Origin: Thermoplasmata archaeon
GTDB lineage: Archaea > Thermoplasmatota > Thermoplasmata > RBG-16-68-12 > JAGMCJ01
DNA length: 10,053 bases
Direction of reading: 5' to 3'
NCBI GenBank assembly: GCA_023129265.1
Contig: JAGMCJ010000048.1
Span: forward strand, 1 to 10,053
The translations under genes and the position numbers were made by a program. The notes below the pieces were generated by a model. The model saw nothing but the letters and a program-made list of their open reading frames with translations. It did no database searches and had not been told where the DNA came from. Positions 1 through 7,553 of the stretch are shown one piece after another (the stretch's first letter is position 1; each line of letters opens with the position of its first letter).

Positions 1-462
1 GGCGATTGCAGATGCGAAATCTCGAGCGGTGTTGTTTCCTGACAGCTTGAGCGGGGCCACGAGGAAGTCACCATTTGAATCTATCTTGGCGTACATGACG
101 CTCTGGGCACCGAAGTAGTCTGTCGCCCAGGTGAGGTGTATATTTCCGATGTCGTCCCAGACCGCGTCTACGTTCTCGTTTGTTCCGTTGCCGTACAGGA
201 GCTTGTCCGGTACCACCAGATCATGAGAGGAGTTGTACTTCCTGAAGTATGCCTCTCCGCTTATGACGTGAAGCCAGTACAGGTTCTCTTGGCCATCTAG
301 GAGAAGCTCGGCTCCCTCACCGTTTGGGACGAAGATGTAGGGTTCCGAGAACACGTCCACGAAGCCGGGTTCTCCAATCATGTCAATCTCAAGAGGAACG
401 GAAAGGAAAAGCATAAGAGCTAGGATTCCGACAACGAGGCTCTTTCTGCAGACAACAAGCAC
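1..462 (-). CDS. Surface protein with propeller-like repeats, partial (3' end beyond window)
   Basis: The first 154 codons of a secreted or membrane-anchored surface protein; the gene runs off the window at base 1 in frame. I start it at a GTG (460-462) because a GGGGGAGG ribosome binding site (467-474) lies 4 bases before it and a TATA box lies at 494-504; no ATG is better placed. The first ~20 residues form a signal-like segment (basic CRK, then a hydrophobic stretch ending near LMLFLSVPL). After that the protein follows the N-terminal region of the neighbouring 1085-residue protein almost residue for residue, including the YAKIDSNGD blade motif. It is therefore a tandem paralog, with a different signal peptide and its own promoter 66 bases downstream of the neighbour's stop. 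The exact ligand or role is unknown; by analogy it is a cell-surface protein, perhaps adhesive or glycan-binding. Homology to the neighbour is seen directly; function is inferred. Confidence 0.85.
   Translation of the reverse strand, partial: MLVVCRKSLVVGILALMLFLSVPLEIDMIGEPGFVDVFSEPYIFVPNGEGAELLLDGQENLYWLHVISGEAYFRKYNSSHDLVVPDKLLYGNGTNENVDAVWDDIGNIHLTWATDYFGAQSVMYAKIDSNGDFLVAPLKLSGNNTARDFASAIA
59..250. repeat. Copy A of 192-bp identical tract shared by the tandem surface-protein genes
   Basis: Every base of 59-250 equals 3389-3580 (offset 3330) by direct comparison. The wider match runs 1-344 against 3331-3674 without gaps. In 251-344 there are six mismatches (251, 277, 279, 294, 295, 298), while 1-58 has eleven. 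Similarity collapses after 344, where the signal peptides begin. The sharp identical core inside a more diverged match suggests recent duplication or gene conversion. Confidence 0.95.
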
Positions 463-493
463 CGTTCCTCCCCCAGAATCAAATGAACCTAGG

Positions 494-504
494 CATATAT
501 AAAG
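494..504 (-). promoter_or_regulatory. TATA box of the partial surface-protein gene
   Basis: Read on the minus strand this is CTTTATATATG, a good archaeal TATA box. A transcription start about 26 bases downstream would fall near 472, giving a very short leader of about ten bases that overlaps the GGGGGAGG site before the GTG at 462. It lies in the 66-base gap behind the stop codon of the upstream paralog, so the second gene can be transcribed independently. Confidence 0.65.
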
Positions 505-528
505 GTATATTGGCTGGCAACTAGCTGG

Positions 529-3500
529 CTAAGCTTCCTCTGTTGAGGGTTCCGTCTCTGTGCCTTCTTCCTTCTCTCGTCCACTTCCCTGCTCGACTTC
601 TTGACCGCCATGAACTGCCAGGAGTATCAGACCCGCCAGGAGGATGCTCATATCCAGGATCATTCCGACACCGAAGAGCGGGGGAACGGCAAGCAGGCCT
701 GTGACGAGAGAGATCACCCCAGTTATCACCTCCGCCAGGCAAAACGGGAGAGATATCACCAAGAATGTCTTCAAGAAGGACCTCCCCGCTTGGAATTGCA
801 TAGGTCGCCTTTTCGAGACAACGAGACCGCAAGCCAGCAGAATGATTGCGAGAACCAACGCAATCAGGGGTTTCAGGTTCTCGGAGGGTTCAATGATTTC
901 GAATGCCAGTTCCTTCGGAAGCTCAGAGTTCCCAAGATTATCAACGCTTCTGAAGGCAACGGTATGTGAACCGTACTCGCCAAAAGAGAACTCTCCAGTA
1001 TATGTGTGCCAAGACCCGCCATCTACGCTAACGAGAATCTCCTTTACTCCGGACCCTTGGCCGTCGTCCGCTTCAAGAGCGAATGCCTCATCCAAATCAA
1101 TGTCGGTGCCGCTGGGCTGAATCGATGTGATTGGCGGAGTGTTGTCGACGATGAAGGTCTCGTTCGCGATGGATTCTTGGTTCGATACCAGATCAACGGC
1201 GAAGTATTCGACGTAACTGTATCCTTCTGACTGCCCCAGAGAGAAGGGAGAAGAATATGACAGCCAGGGGGACCATCCCCCGTTCCACACTCGATACATG
1301 ACGTAATCCGTCCCAACGGGAGGTGAGCCGTCGTCGGGGCTGAGTATTTCGAACTGCGTGCTCGATGTGACCCAGACATCCGAGTTGGCGTATCGAGGCA
1401 ATCCCGGAAGGAGAGTGGAGTGTGGAGGTGAGTCGTCGACTATGAGAGGCTCAACTTGGGCGAGTTCTTCGTTTCCTAGCAGATCAACGGAGTAGAACTC
1501 CACCAAGTTCAATCCCTCCGTGGCAAGACTGAAGGGCGCGTGATAATCTTGCCAGGGGCCCCAGCTTCCCGCCCAGATTCTGTAGACTGTGCGATTGACT
1601 CCCACAGGGGAAATGCCACCGTCAGCAGCGGTCAGGGAAATCGGTGTTGATGAAGTAATCCATGCGTTGGATGCAGTGTAGTTCGGCTGGCCTATGTGAA
1701 TCTGGGTAGTCGGTGGAATGTCATCCACAACAAAGGTCGCGTTGTTCGCTGTCTCCGTGGCATTGAGGAGGTCAACGGAGTAGTATTCCACATGTACCTC
1801 GCCCTCGTCACCAAGAATGAACGGTAGTGAGTACACGCGCCAGCTATCCCACGACCCATTCCGCCAAGTCCTATAGAATGTCCCAGAATCGCCAACCGGG
1901 ATAAGTCCCCCATCCATGGCGCTCAACATGATTGGAGTGGAGGAAGTAACCCATGTGTTTGCGGCAGTGTAGTTCGGCACGCCCACGTACAGCTGAGTAG
2001 TAGGCGGTGTGTTGTCCACGATGAAGGTCGTGTTTGTGATCGTCTCGTTGTTCCAAAGAAAATCTGAAGAGTAGGCCTCCACATGGCTGATACCTTCTGA
2101 AGGTCCGATAGTGAAAGGAGTACTGTAGTTGCCCCAGGAAGTCCAGGAACCGCCATTCCAGACTCTGTATCTGGTGTAGTTGACACCGACGGGGATTGGG
2201 CCGTCGTCGATGGCGGTGAGCATGATGGATGTTGACGAGCTAATCCAGACGTTGAAAACGTGAGTGTAGTTTGGTGTGCCCGTCGTCAGCAATGATACTG
2301 GGGGAGTGTCATCAACAACAATGTCGAACCGCTTGGTGGGTTCGGGCATGCCCCATGTGCTCGTGCTGTTGTAGAGGATGGAGTGCGCCCCTTCTCCTGA
2401 GACCGTGAATGGTCCGCTCAGGGTGTAGTTTGTCCATGGAGGAGAGTCTACGTAATAGTATGTTCCCCTAACACCAGTTCCATTCGGGTCGGAGACAACG
2501 AAGGAAAATGGAGTCGCACTGGTGACAAAAGTGGGAGAGAAGCCATAACGCGGGAGACCTGGCACTATCGTTGTCAACGGATACGCGGACGGAATAACAA
2601 CCAAGGTACCAGTGGCATTAAGGTAGCTCCAAATGCAGAAGTCTGAGGAATCAAACACAGCTCCCATATGGTATATCCCATTGTCCTCGGGAGTGTAAGT
2701 CAGTCTGGTGAGCCCCTGAACAACAGTGCCATTCTGATCGACAACTGCGTAGTAGATCTCTCCATTACCGTCCCTGGTTTCCCGCCAGAATACGTAGCTG
2801 TTGTCGTTCTCGTCCACTACCAGAAAGGCCTGGTGGGAGAGGAAATCGTTGTCCTGAGACAGCATGATGGGTCCAACCTCCAGGTTACCTTGAAGATCAA
2901 TCCTAGCGTAGAAGACCTCGACCAGGGTCGGCGAGCCTGTCCCGTAACTGTAGGCGATATTGATTCTGTCTTGAGAGTCGAGCACTGCTTCAAGGCTGCT
3001 CGAAAATTGCCAATACGTGGTCGGGATGATTTGCTTCTCACTTACCAGGACGGTCGTTCCGTCAGCTGCGTACTTCTTGTAGTACACCTCAATGTCACTC
3101 TGGCCGTTGTACACCCGGTCGAATATCACGTGGAGACTGTCGTTGCGGTCTACTACGATGTCCTTCCTTCCGTAGAAGTCGGTGTACCAGCCTGAAGGTG
3201 CCACGTATTGCTGTGTGAAGATTATGCTTCCATCTGAGTCAATCTTGGCATACAGGACATCCTCCGCCCAGACGTCGGCGGGGTTATACCAGTAGTCCCA
3301 GGCCACGTATGCCTGTCCCAAGGAGTTGGTGGCGATTGCTGAGGAGAAGTCCCTTGCTGTGTTGTTTCCTGATAGCTTGATCGGGGCTACGAGGAAGTCA
3401 CCATTTGAATCTATCTTGGCGTACATGACGCTCTGGGCACCGAAGTAGTCTGTCGCCCAGGTGAGGTGTATATTTCCGATGTCGTCCCAGACCGCGTCTA

Positions 3501-3786
3501 CGTTCTCGTTTGTTCCGTTGCCGTACAGGAGCTTGTCCGGTACCACCAGATCATGAGAGGAGTTGTACTTCCTGAAGTATACCTCTCCGCTTATGACGTG
3601 AAGCCAATGCAGGTTCTCTTGGCTGTCCAGGAGAAGCTCGGCTCCCTCACCGTTTGGGACGAAGATGTAGGGTTGCGGGACCACCGTCGCAAGTGCACTC
3701 ACGTTCCCAGGAAGAACCAGAACCGCTCCTAGGATGACAAGGACACAGGTCACGAGGCAGTACAATCTTCTTCTAAGGCCGACCAT
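529..3786 (-). CDS. Large secreted multidomain surface protein with C-terminal membrane anchor
   Basis: A 1085-residue protein, starting at the ATG at 3786 because a GGGGAGGG site (3796-3803) lies 9 bases upstream. Residues 1-32 look like a signal peptide (MVGLRRR, then a hydrophobic run). Residues ~40-400 contain six blade-like repeats marked by Y-x-K/R-x-x-x-x-G motifs near 70, 122, 179, 236, 293 and 346, suggesting a six-bladed beta-propeller. Residues ~400-965 hold about six Ig-like repeats of ~97 residues, most ending in D-D/N-x-P-P (P pairs at 495, 594, 691, 787 and 884) and carrying a W-N/G-x-W core. Three hydrophobic helices follow (about 972-990, 1005-1030 and 1037-1057), with a basic loop SKRR after the first, then an acidic tail rich in Glu. 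About twenty N-X-S/T sequons fit N-glycosylation outside the cell. The repeats resemble the Ig-like or OmpL47-type repeats common in Thermoplasmata surface proteins (family knowledge). Substrate or partner is unknown. The adjacent sugar-nucleotide genes agree with a glycosylated surface role. Confidence 0.9.
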   Translation of the reverse strand: MVGLRRRLYCLVTCVLVILGAVLVLPGNVSALATVVPQPYIFVPNGEGAELLLDSQENLHWLHVISGEVYFRKYNSSHDLVVPDKLLYGNGTNENVDAVWDDIGNIHLTWATDYFGAQSVMYAKIDSNGDFLVAPIKLSGNNTARDFSSAIATNSLGQAYVAWDYWYNPADVWAEDVLYAKIDSDGSIIFTQQYVAPSGWYTDFYGRKDIVVDRNDSLHVIFDRVYNGQSDIEVYYKKYAADGTTVLVSEKQIIPTTYWQFSSSLEAVLDSQDRINIAYSYGTGSPTLVEVFYARIDLQGNLEVGPIMLSQDNDFLSHQAFLVVDENDNSYVFWRETRDGNGEIYYAVVDQNGTVVQGLTRLTYTPEDNGIYHMGAVFDSSDFCIWSYLNATGTLVVIPSAYPLTTIVPGLPRYGFSPTFVTSATPFSFVVSDPNGTGVRGTYYYVDSPPWTNYTLSGPFTVSGEGAHSILYNSTSTWGMPEPTKRFDIVVDDTPPVSLLTTGTPNYTHVFNVWISSSTSIMLTAIDDGPIPVGVNYTRYRVWNGGSWTSWGNYSTPFTIGPSEGISHVEAYSSDFLWNNETITNTTFIVDNTPPTTQLYVGVPNYTAANTWVTSSTPIMLSAMDGGLIPVGDSGTFYRTWRNGSWDSWRVYSLPFILGDEGEVHVEYYSVDLLNATETANNATFVVDDIPPTTQIHIGQPNYTASNAWITSSTPISLTAADGGISPVGVNRTVYRIWAGSWGPWQDYHAPFSLATEGLNLVEFYSVDLLGNEELAQVEPLIVDDSPPHSTLLPGLPRYANSDVWVTSSTQFEILSPDDGSPPVGTDYVMYRVWNGGWSPWLSYSSPFSLGQSEGYSYVEYFAVDLVSNQESIANETFIVDNTPPITSIQPSGTDIDLDEAFALEADDGQGSGVKEILVSVDGGSWHTYTGEFSFGEYGSHTVAFRSVDNLGNSELPKELAFEIIEPSENLKPLIALVLAIILLACGLVVSKRRPMQFQAGRSFLKTFLVISLPFCLAEVITGVISLVTGLLAVPPLFGVGMILDMSILLAGLILLAVHGGQEVEQGSGREKEEGTETEPSTEEA
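3389..3580. repeat. Copy B of 192-bp identical tract shared by the tandem surface-protein genes
   Basis: This is the counterpart of 59-250, coding for roughly residues 69-133 of the 1085-residue protein, that is, the first blades of the propeller-like region. Divergence rises on both sides, and the signal-peptide segments of the two genes are unrelated. Confidence 0.95.
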
Positions 3787-3837
3787 GGAATCTATCCCTC
3801 CCCTTGACTCGCAGGGAAATATCCAAACCCTTCACCA

Positions 3838-3850
3838 CTTTAAGTATTTT
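3838..3850 (-). promoter_or_regulatory. Possible TATA box of the 1085-residue surface-protein gene
   Basis: The minus strand reads AAAATACTTAAAG, an AT-rich box in otherwise mixed sequence. A start site about 26 bases on would give a leader of roughly 30 bases that includes the GGGGAGGG ribosome binding site. The rest of the 201-base divergent gap (3787-3987) holds the opposite promoter and no coding signal that I can see. Confidence 0.4.
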
Positions 3851-3956
3851 CGCCAGTCAAATGCCCGTGTCCTTCCAGGACTGGTTGCAGGCAAGTGCGG
3901 TTGGTGGTTTCTGAGTCTGCGGGTGTTTCTCACGTGTAACACTGTGTCCGATATCC

Positions 3957-3965
3957 ATTTATACA
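3957..3965 (+). promoter_or_regulatory. TATA box of the SDR epimerase gene (leaderless transcript likely)
   Basis: The sequence ATTTATACA is centred about 27 bases before the ATG at 3988, so transcription should begin at or next to the start codon. No Shine-Dalgarno-like sequence precedes the ATG (the preceding bases read AACCTCAGA). Both points fit a leaderless archaeal mRNA. Confidence 0.65.
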
Positions 3966-3987
3966 GAGCGTCGATTTTAACCTCAGA

Positions 3988-4929
3988 ATGACTGAGGGAA
4001 AAAAGGTCCTCATCACAGGCGGTGCTGGATTCATCGGATCCCACCTGGCCGAGAAACTGTGCTCCGACAACGACGTCGTCGTACTCGACAATCTCGACAC
4101 AGGTTCGCGAGACAACCTCTCAGCCATCAAAGAGGATGTGAGCTTCGTCGAAGGAGATATCCGGGATGGCGAGGCCGTCAAAGATGCTCTCCGTGAGGCA
4201 GATCTCGTCTTCCATTGCGCGGCCCAAATCTCGGTGGAGAGAAGTGTCGAGAATCCCGCGGAGACTAATCAGATAAACGTTGAGGGTACGCTGAGAGTTC
4301 TCGACCAATGCAGGAAAGAGGACGTGGAGAGATTTGTGTTCGTCTCCTCATCGTCAGTCTATGGTTCCGGCCCGGAGCTCCCAAAGAGAGAGGACATGCA
4401 GCCAAATCCCGAGTCTCCATACGCAGAGTCGAAAATCAAGGGAGAGCAGCATTGCCGACAGTTCAACGACTTGCACGGTCTCCCCTGCGTGATATTGAGA
4501 TGCTTCAACGTTTACGGATCTAGACAGCAGGCATCCTCTCCCTATGCTTCCGTCATTCCCAGGTTTATATCTGCCATTCTCAGGGATCAGAAGCCGATAG
4601 TCTTTGGCGATGGAGAACAGACAAGGGATTTCATTTTCGTTGATGATGTCGTGGACGCTCTCTCCCGGGCGGCGGACGTGAAGAACGCAAGAGGAGAAAC
4701 CATCAACATCGCCTCAGCAAGACCGATATCCATACTGGGCCTCCTGGAAGTCCTCGGCGAGATATTCAATCGTGAAATCGAACCGGAATTTAGGGACGAA
4801 AGACCGGGTGACGTAAGGCATTCGGTCGCTGACGTATCCAAGGCGAAGGATATCCTTGGATTCTCACCTCGGGTCGAGCTTGCTGACGGCCTTCGGAGGA
4901 CCGTCGACCATCTGAGGGCGCTTTCCTGA
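3988..4929 (+). CDS. NAD-dependent nucleotide-sugar epimerase (extended SDR, GalE/WbpP-like)
   Basis: A 313-residue protein of the usual length for the family. It opens with a Rossmann strand and the NAD-binding motif GGAGFIG at 11-17, followed by Asp34 (VLDNLDTG), which typically binds the adenosine ribose, and GDIRD at 56-60. The catalytic set is a Ser run at 120-123 before VYG, then Tyr145-x3-Lys149 (YAESK). RCFNVYG (171-177) and a late RPGDVRHSVAD segment (272-282) are typical of UDP-sugar 4-epimerases. The expected reaction is interconversion at C4 of a UDP-hexose or UDP-N-acetylhexosamine; a dTDP-sugar dehydratase is less likely because the active-site pattern is S-Y-K without the Asp-Glu pair of RmlB. 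Substrate cannot be fixed from sequence, so I give no gene symbol. A WecB-type epimerase follows 49 bases downstream behind its own promoter, which suggests shared use in surface glycan synthesis in the cytoplasm. Confidence 0.93.
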   Translation: MTEGKKVLITGGAGFIGSHLAEKLCSDNDVVVLDNLDTGSRDNLSAIKEDVSFVEGDIRDGEAVKDALREADLVFHCAAQISVERSVENPAETNQINVEGTLRVLDQCRKEDVERFVFVSSSSVYGSGPELPKREDMQPNPESPYAESKIKGEQHCRQFNDLHGLPCVILRCFNVYGSRQQASSPYASVIPRFISAILRDQKPIVFGDGEQTRDFIFVDDVVDALSRAADVKNARGETINIASARPISILGLLEVLGEIFNREIEPEFRDERPGDVRHSVADVSKAKDILGFSPRVELADGLRRTVDHLRALS

Positions 4930-4944
4930 TCCCTGGTACGAAGA

Positions 4945-4954
4945 GCTTTTATGT
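4945..4954 (+). promoter_or_regulatory. TATA box of the UDP-GlcNAc 2-epimerase gene (leaderless transcript likely)
   Basis: GCTTTTATGT in the 49-base gap between the two epimerase genes is centred about 29 bases before the ATG at 4979. No ribosome binding site lies before that ATG (CCAATCGCA). The gene is therefore probably transcribed separately as a leaderless mRNA, rather than only by read-through from the upstream gene. Confidence 0.5.
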
Positions 4955-4978
4955 GGGTTCTTTTCTACGCCAATCGCA

Positions 4979-6055
4979 ATGATTTCCGTCGTGGTTGGGA
5001 CTAGGCCCGAGATAATCAAGATGGGTCCTATCATCTTTCAGCTACAGAAGAGGCAGTTGGATTTCAACCTAGTTCACACAGCCCAGCATTACGACGTGGA
5101 ACTCTCTTCGATTTTCTTTGATGACCTGGGTTTGCCGTCCCCAGATCATGTGCTGGACATTGGGTCAGGTAGCCAGGGAGAACAGACAGGAGAAGCTCTG
5201 ATTCGGCTTGAGAAGACCTTTGTTGATTGCTCCCCCGGAGTCGTTCTCGTTGAAGGCGACACGAATACGGTCTTGGCGGGGGCTCTGGCGGCGGCAAAAC
5301 TTGGAATCGATGTGGGCCACATTGAGGCGGGGCTTAGGAGCCACGATCTGAGGATGCCTGAGGAACACAACCGAAGGTTGACAGACCACCTTTCAAGCTA
5401 TCTCTTCGCCCCGACCAAAGTCGCTGAGGGAAATCTTAAGAAGGAAAACGTCTGGGGTCGCATATGGATAACGGGAAACACCGTCATCGACGCATGTTTG
5501 ACGTTCATGAAGACCGCTGAGGAGAAGTCGGCCATTTTGGACAGGGTCGAGTTCGACAAGTTCTGCTTGGTGACCGCCCACAGAAAAGAGAACGTGGACG
5601 ACCCAAAGGTCCTTTCGGACTTCGTGGAGATATTTTGCAGATGCCCTGTGCCAGTCGTGTATCCGATACATCCTAGGACTGTCAAGATGCTGAAGACCTA
5701 CGACCTGTACGGGAAGCTATCCGAGTCGGAGAACGTGCAACTGTTGCCGCCAATCGGGTACTTGGACTTCCTCCGTCTCATGGGGGATTGCGAATTCATT
5801 CTGACCGATTCTGGAGGCATCCAGGAAGAGGCCACCTCTCCAAACACAAGGAAGAAGGTCTTCGTTCTCAGGATTTCAACGGAAAGACCTGAAGCGGTCG
5901 AAGCTGGCTACGCGCAAGTTGTCGGAACATCGGCGAAAGACGTCTTGGATGCCGTGACTCGGTTCGTGGACGAAGGAGAGACACCGTCAGGCCCGTCTCC
6001 CTACGGCGACGGAAAAGCAGCGGAGAGAATCGTCGACCTACTGGGTGATGTCTGA
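4979..6055 (+). CDS. wecB: UDP-N-acetylglucosamine 2-epimerase (non-hydrolysing)
   Basis: A 358-residue protein of the normal length for the WecB/MnaA family, which converts UDP-GlcNAc to UDP-ManNAc in the cytoplasm. The order of motifs is complete: GTRPEIIKM at 7-15, HTAQHYD at 33-39, VEGDTNT at 91-97, GHIEAGLRS at 113-121, MPEEHNRR at 126-133, GNTVIDA at 166-172, VTAHRKEN at 198-205, YPIHPRT at 228-234 and LTDSGGIQEEA at 275-285. Asp94, Glu116, Glu129 and His201 line up with residues known to matter in the bacterial enzyme (recalled family knowledge). A small departure is SPNTRKKVFVLR where many members have a PSLGKPVLVLR-like segment; it should not affect catalysis. The upstream SDR epimerase and the sequon-rich surface protein suggest ManNAc-type sugars for envelope glycans. 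Downstream lies a convergent gene remnant. Confidence 0.95.
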   Translation: MISVVVGTRPEIIKMGPIIFQLQKRQLDFNLVHTAQHYDVELSSIFFDDLGLPSPDHVLDIGSGSQGEQTGEALIRLEKTFVDCSPGVVLVEGDTNTVLAGALAAAKLGIDVGHIEAGLRSHDLRMPEEHNRRLTDHLSSYLFAPTKVAEGNLKKENVWGRIWITGNTVIDACLTFMKTAEEKSAILDRVEFDKFCLVTAHRKENVDDPKVLSDFVEIFCRCPVPVVYPIHPRTVKMLKTYDLYGKLSESENVQLLPPIGYLDFLRLMGDCEFILTDSGGIQEEATSPNTRKKVFVLRISTERPEAVEAGYAQVVGTSAKDVLDAVTRFVDEGETPSGPSPYGDGKAAERIVDLLGDV

Positions 6056-6083
6056 ACTTCGCAGTCCAGCCATCGTGGCCTTT

Positions 6084-6275
6084 TCATTTCAGCGCTTTCA
6101 TGAGTTTCGAGTGGATTTCCCTCTTGCGGTCAAGAACGAAGTACCTTGGAGTCTCGATGCCCAGATAATGCTCGAAATGCCGTGCAAAGGGAAATAGGCT
6201 TCGTATCCTCTTCTTAATGAGTCTGAACTTGGCGTTGCCGGTTGCCTGGATGCAGGTGCAATCCTCAAGCCTTCG
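6084..6275 (-). pseudogene. C-terminal remnant, probably of a SAM-dependent methyltransferase
   Basis: An open frame without its own start, ending in TGA at 6084-6086. It reads roughly ATGNAKFRLIKKRIRSLF, then FARHFEHYLGIE and a basic end, REIHSKLMKALK. The strand-helix pattern and the closing basic strand resemble the C-terminal end of small class I methyltransferases. It is in the same orientation as the methyltransferase N-terminal piece at 8466-8780 and lies where that gene's tail would be if about 2.2 kb had been inserted. The transposase remnant at 6265-6531 meets it in a different frame at about 6265-6285. I see the open frame directly; the family assignment is an inference by eye and could be wrong. 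Confidence 0.45.
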
Positions 6276-6531
6276 GCACTCTCTTGAGCAACTTCTGTGG
6301 CGTCGTGAAATGAGGTATCCTCTTTAGACCGAGAAGATTATCCACCGCCTTGGAGTCCTCCAATCGATATATCAGACCTCTGTACGTCCTCTTCTCGAGC
6401 TCCCTCACGAAGTGCACGAGAAGGTGCTGATGCACCGTGAAGACCTTCTTGGAGTACTTGCTTGAATACCTGGGTACGTTCATCCTCTTGAGGGCCGTTG
6501 TCCCACACCTGAAGAGGGTCGATAATTCCAT
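6265..6531 (-). pseudogene. Truncated DDE transposase, N-terminal part only (IS4/IS5-like)
   Basis: The 88-codon remnant starts at an ATG at 6531 behind a GAGGGG-type site; an in-frame TTG at 6558 is an alternative. It carries the N-terminal helical region typical of IS4/IS5-group transposases: YSKKVFTVHQHLL, then REL..RTYRGLIYRLE, and LGLKRIPHFTTPQKLLKR, which matches the HFTTLQKF-type box of that group (family knowledge). None of the catalytic DDE residues remains, because the frame ends at TGA near 6265 and a different reading frame takes over. It lies 41 bases beyond the stop of the glycosyltransferase gene and reads in the same direction. It is a dead fragment, of a different sequence lineage from the plus-strand transposase at 7641. 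Confidence 0.7.
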
Positions 6532-6572
6532 TTCCCATCCCCTCCGACGGATGGGCAATAGCCCTCTCCAGA

Positions 6573-7553
6573 TTAGGGATCTCTACAAACCCCTTCCTTC
6601 ATATCATTCTCTTTTTCTAACCATTCAAATAAACCATTCCACATGTTTAGTCTATGTTCTATGCCAAAGTGTTCAATGGCATATTCTCTTATCTTGTTTG
6701 TGTCTTTATTTATCTTGTCCAAATCGAAAATTGCATTGTCAAGAACATAGCCCATATCGCCAATTGCTCCTGGTAAGGAAGGTACATCATTTACGACAAC
6801 AGGCACACACCCACACATCATACCTTCTATTAGGGTATTTGGCATACCTTCCCACCGAGACAAATTCAAGATAACTTCACTTTCACCAAGGATTTTGGCT
6901 ACCTCTTCTTCCGTAATTATTGAGTGTACCTTAACATTGTCTGGTACGTGTATGTGTTTTCTCATCATATCGCCGACGCCAACCAAATTAAAAGCCCAGG
7001 ATGAATTGTATCCTGCTAATCTATTTAAACGGTCAATACCTTTGAGATAAACACGAGTTGTGGTTGTGAGAATAGCAACTAATGATGCTGTTTTTGGTGT
7101 TTTCTCTCTTGGTTTAAAAAACTCTTTGTCTATTGATGTCGAGCAAATTATGTTCTTTGGGGGAATTGGTAATTTTGACTCAATGGCTTTCTCCAATAGG
7201 TGTTTTGCTACCCATACAGCCACATTGGATTTGCTCAAAGCCCTGTGTATTAATCTTCGCTGTTTGGGATTACCACCCAATTTCTCTTGGGTTAAGACTT
7301 CACTACCTGCCATGATAACAATAAGCGGAGTGCATATTGTCTTGGGTAATAATGTCCACCAACCAGCATCCCAACCACCCCAAAAAATCACTGGTGTCTT
7401 TCTGTCCAACAACTTGGAAATTATGCTTGGGTAAAATTCCAATGGTGTTTTAATGCGGTAGAAGTCAACATCATGTCCTAATTTTCGAATGAGTTCGACA
7501 TCTCGGTTGACGAACACACCCATGTCTTTTGATGTGATGACAATTACCTTCAT
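6573..7553 (-). CDS. Glycosyltransferase, GT4-like (GT-B fold), AT-rich and probably acquired
   Basis: A 326-residue protein expected to transfer a sugar from a nucleotide donor to a glycan or lipid acceptor on the cytoplasmic side of the membrane. The C-terminal half holds the GT4 signature: KGIDRLNRLA at 171-180, then SRWEGMPNTLIEGMMCGCVP at 232-251, in which Glu235 and Glu243 form the E-x7-E motif, and NDVPSLPG at 255-262. The N-terminal Rossmann-like half begins MKVIVITS and has GGWDAGWW at 59-66; I see no membrane helix. The ATG at 7553 has GGTGA four bases upstream. Base use is unlike the neighbours: 6901-6960 is 22/60 G+C against 31/60 for 4081-4140 in the epimerase gene, with many AAA, ATT and AAT codons. 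It sits between transposase remnants, so transfer is likely. The last few residues (GVCRDP) may be read into flanking DNA. Donor and acceptor are unknown. Confidence 0.88.
   Translation of the reverse strand: MKVIVITSKDMGVFVNRDVELIRKLGHDVDFYRIKTPLEFYPSIISKLLDRKTPVIFWGGWDAGWWTLLPKTICTPLIVIMAGSEVLTQEKLGGNPKQRRLIHRALSKSNVAVWVAKHLLEKAIESKLPIPPKNIICSTSIDKEFFKPREKTPKTASLVAILTTTTRVYLKGIDRLNRLAGYNSSWAFNLVGVGDMMRKHIHVPDNVKVHSIITEEEVAKILGESEVILNLSRWEGMPNTLIEGMMCGCVPVVVNDVPSLPGAIGDMGYVLDNAIFDLDKINKDTNKIREYAIEHFGIEHRLNMWNGLFEWLEKENDMKEGVCRDP

Noticed and set aside
2668..3195. A 175-codon open frame on the plus strand inside the large surface-protein gene
   Set aside because: It is antisense to a well-supported repeat protein with signal peptide and ribosome binding site; its translation is hydrophobic and Val-rich, as expected for a shadow, and it has no family motif.
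3787..3987. A small gene or RNA in the divergent gap between the surface-protein and epimerase genes
   Set aside because: I see only the two promoters and no ribosome binding site with an open frame, and no tRNA-like or stable long stem structure.
6534..6564. Overlapping palindromes CCCATCC/GGATGGG and GGGC-AATA-GCCC after the glycosyltransferase stop, as a terminator
   Set aside because: No T-run follows on either strand, and archaeal termination relies mainly on T-tracts; the symmetry more likely belongs to the decayed element flank or is chance.
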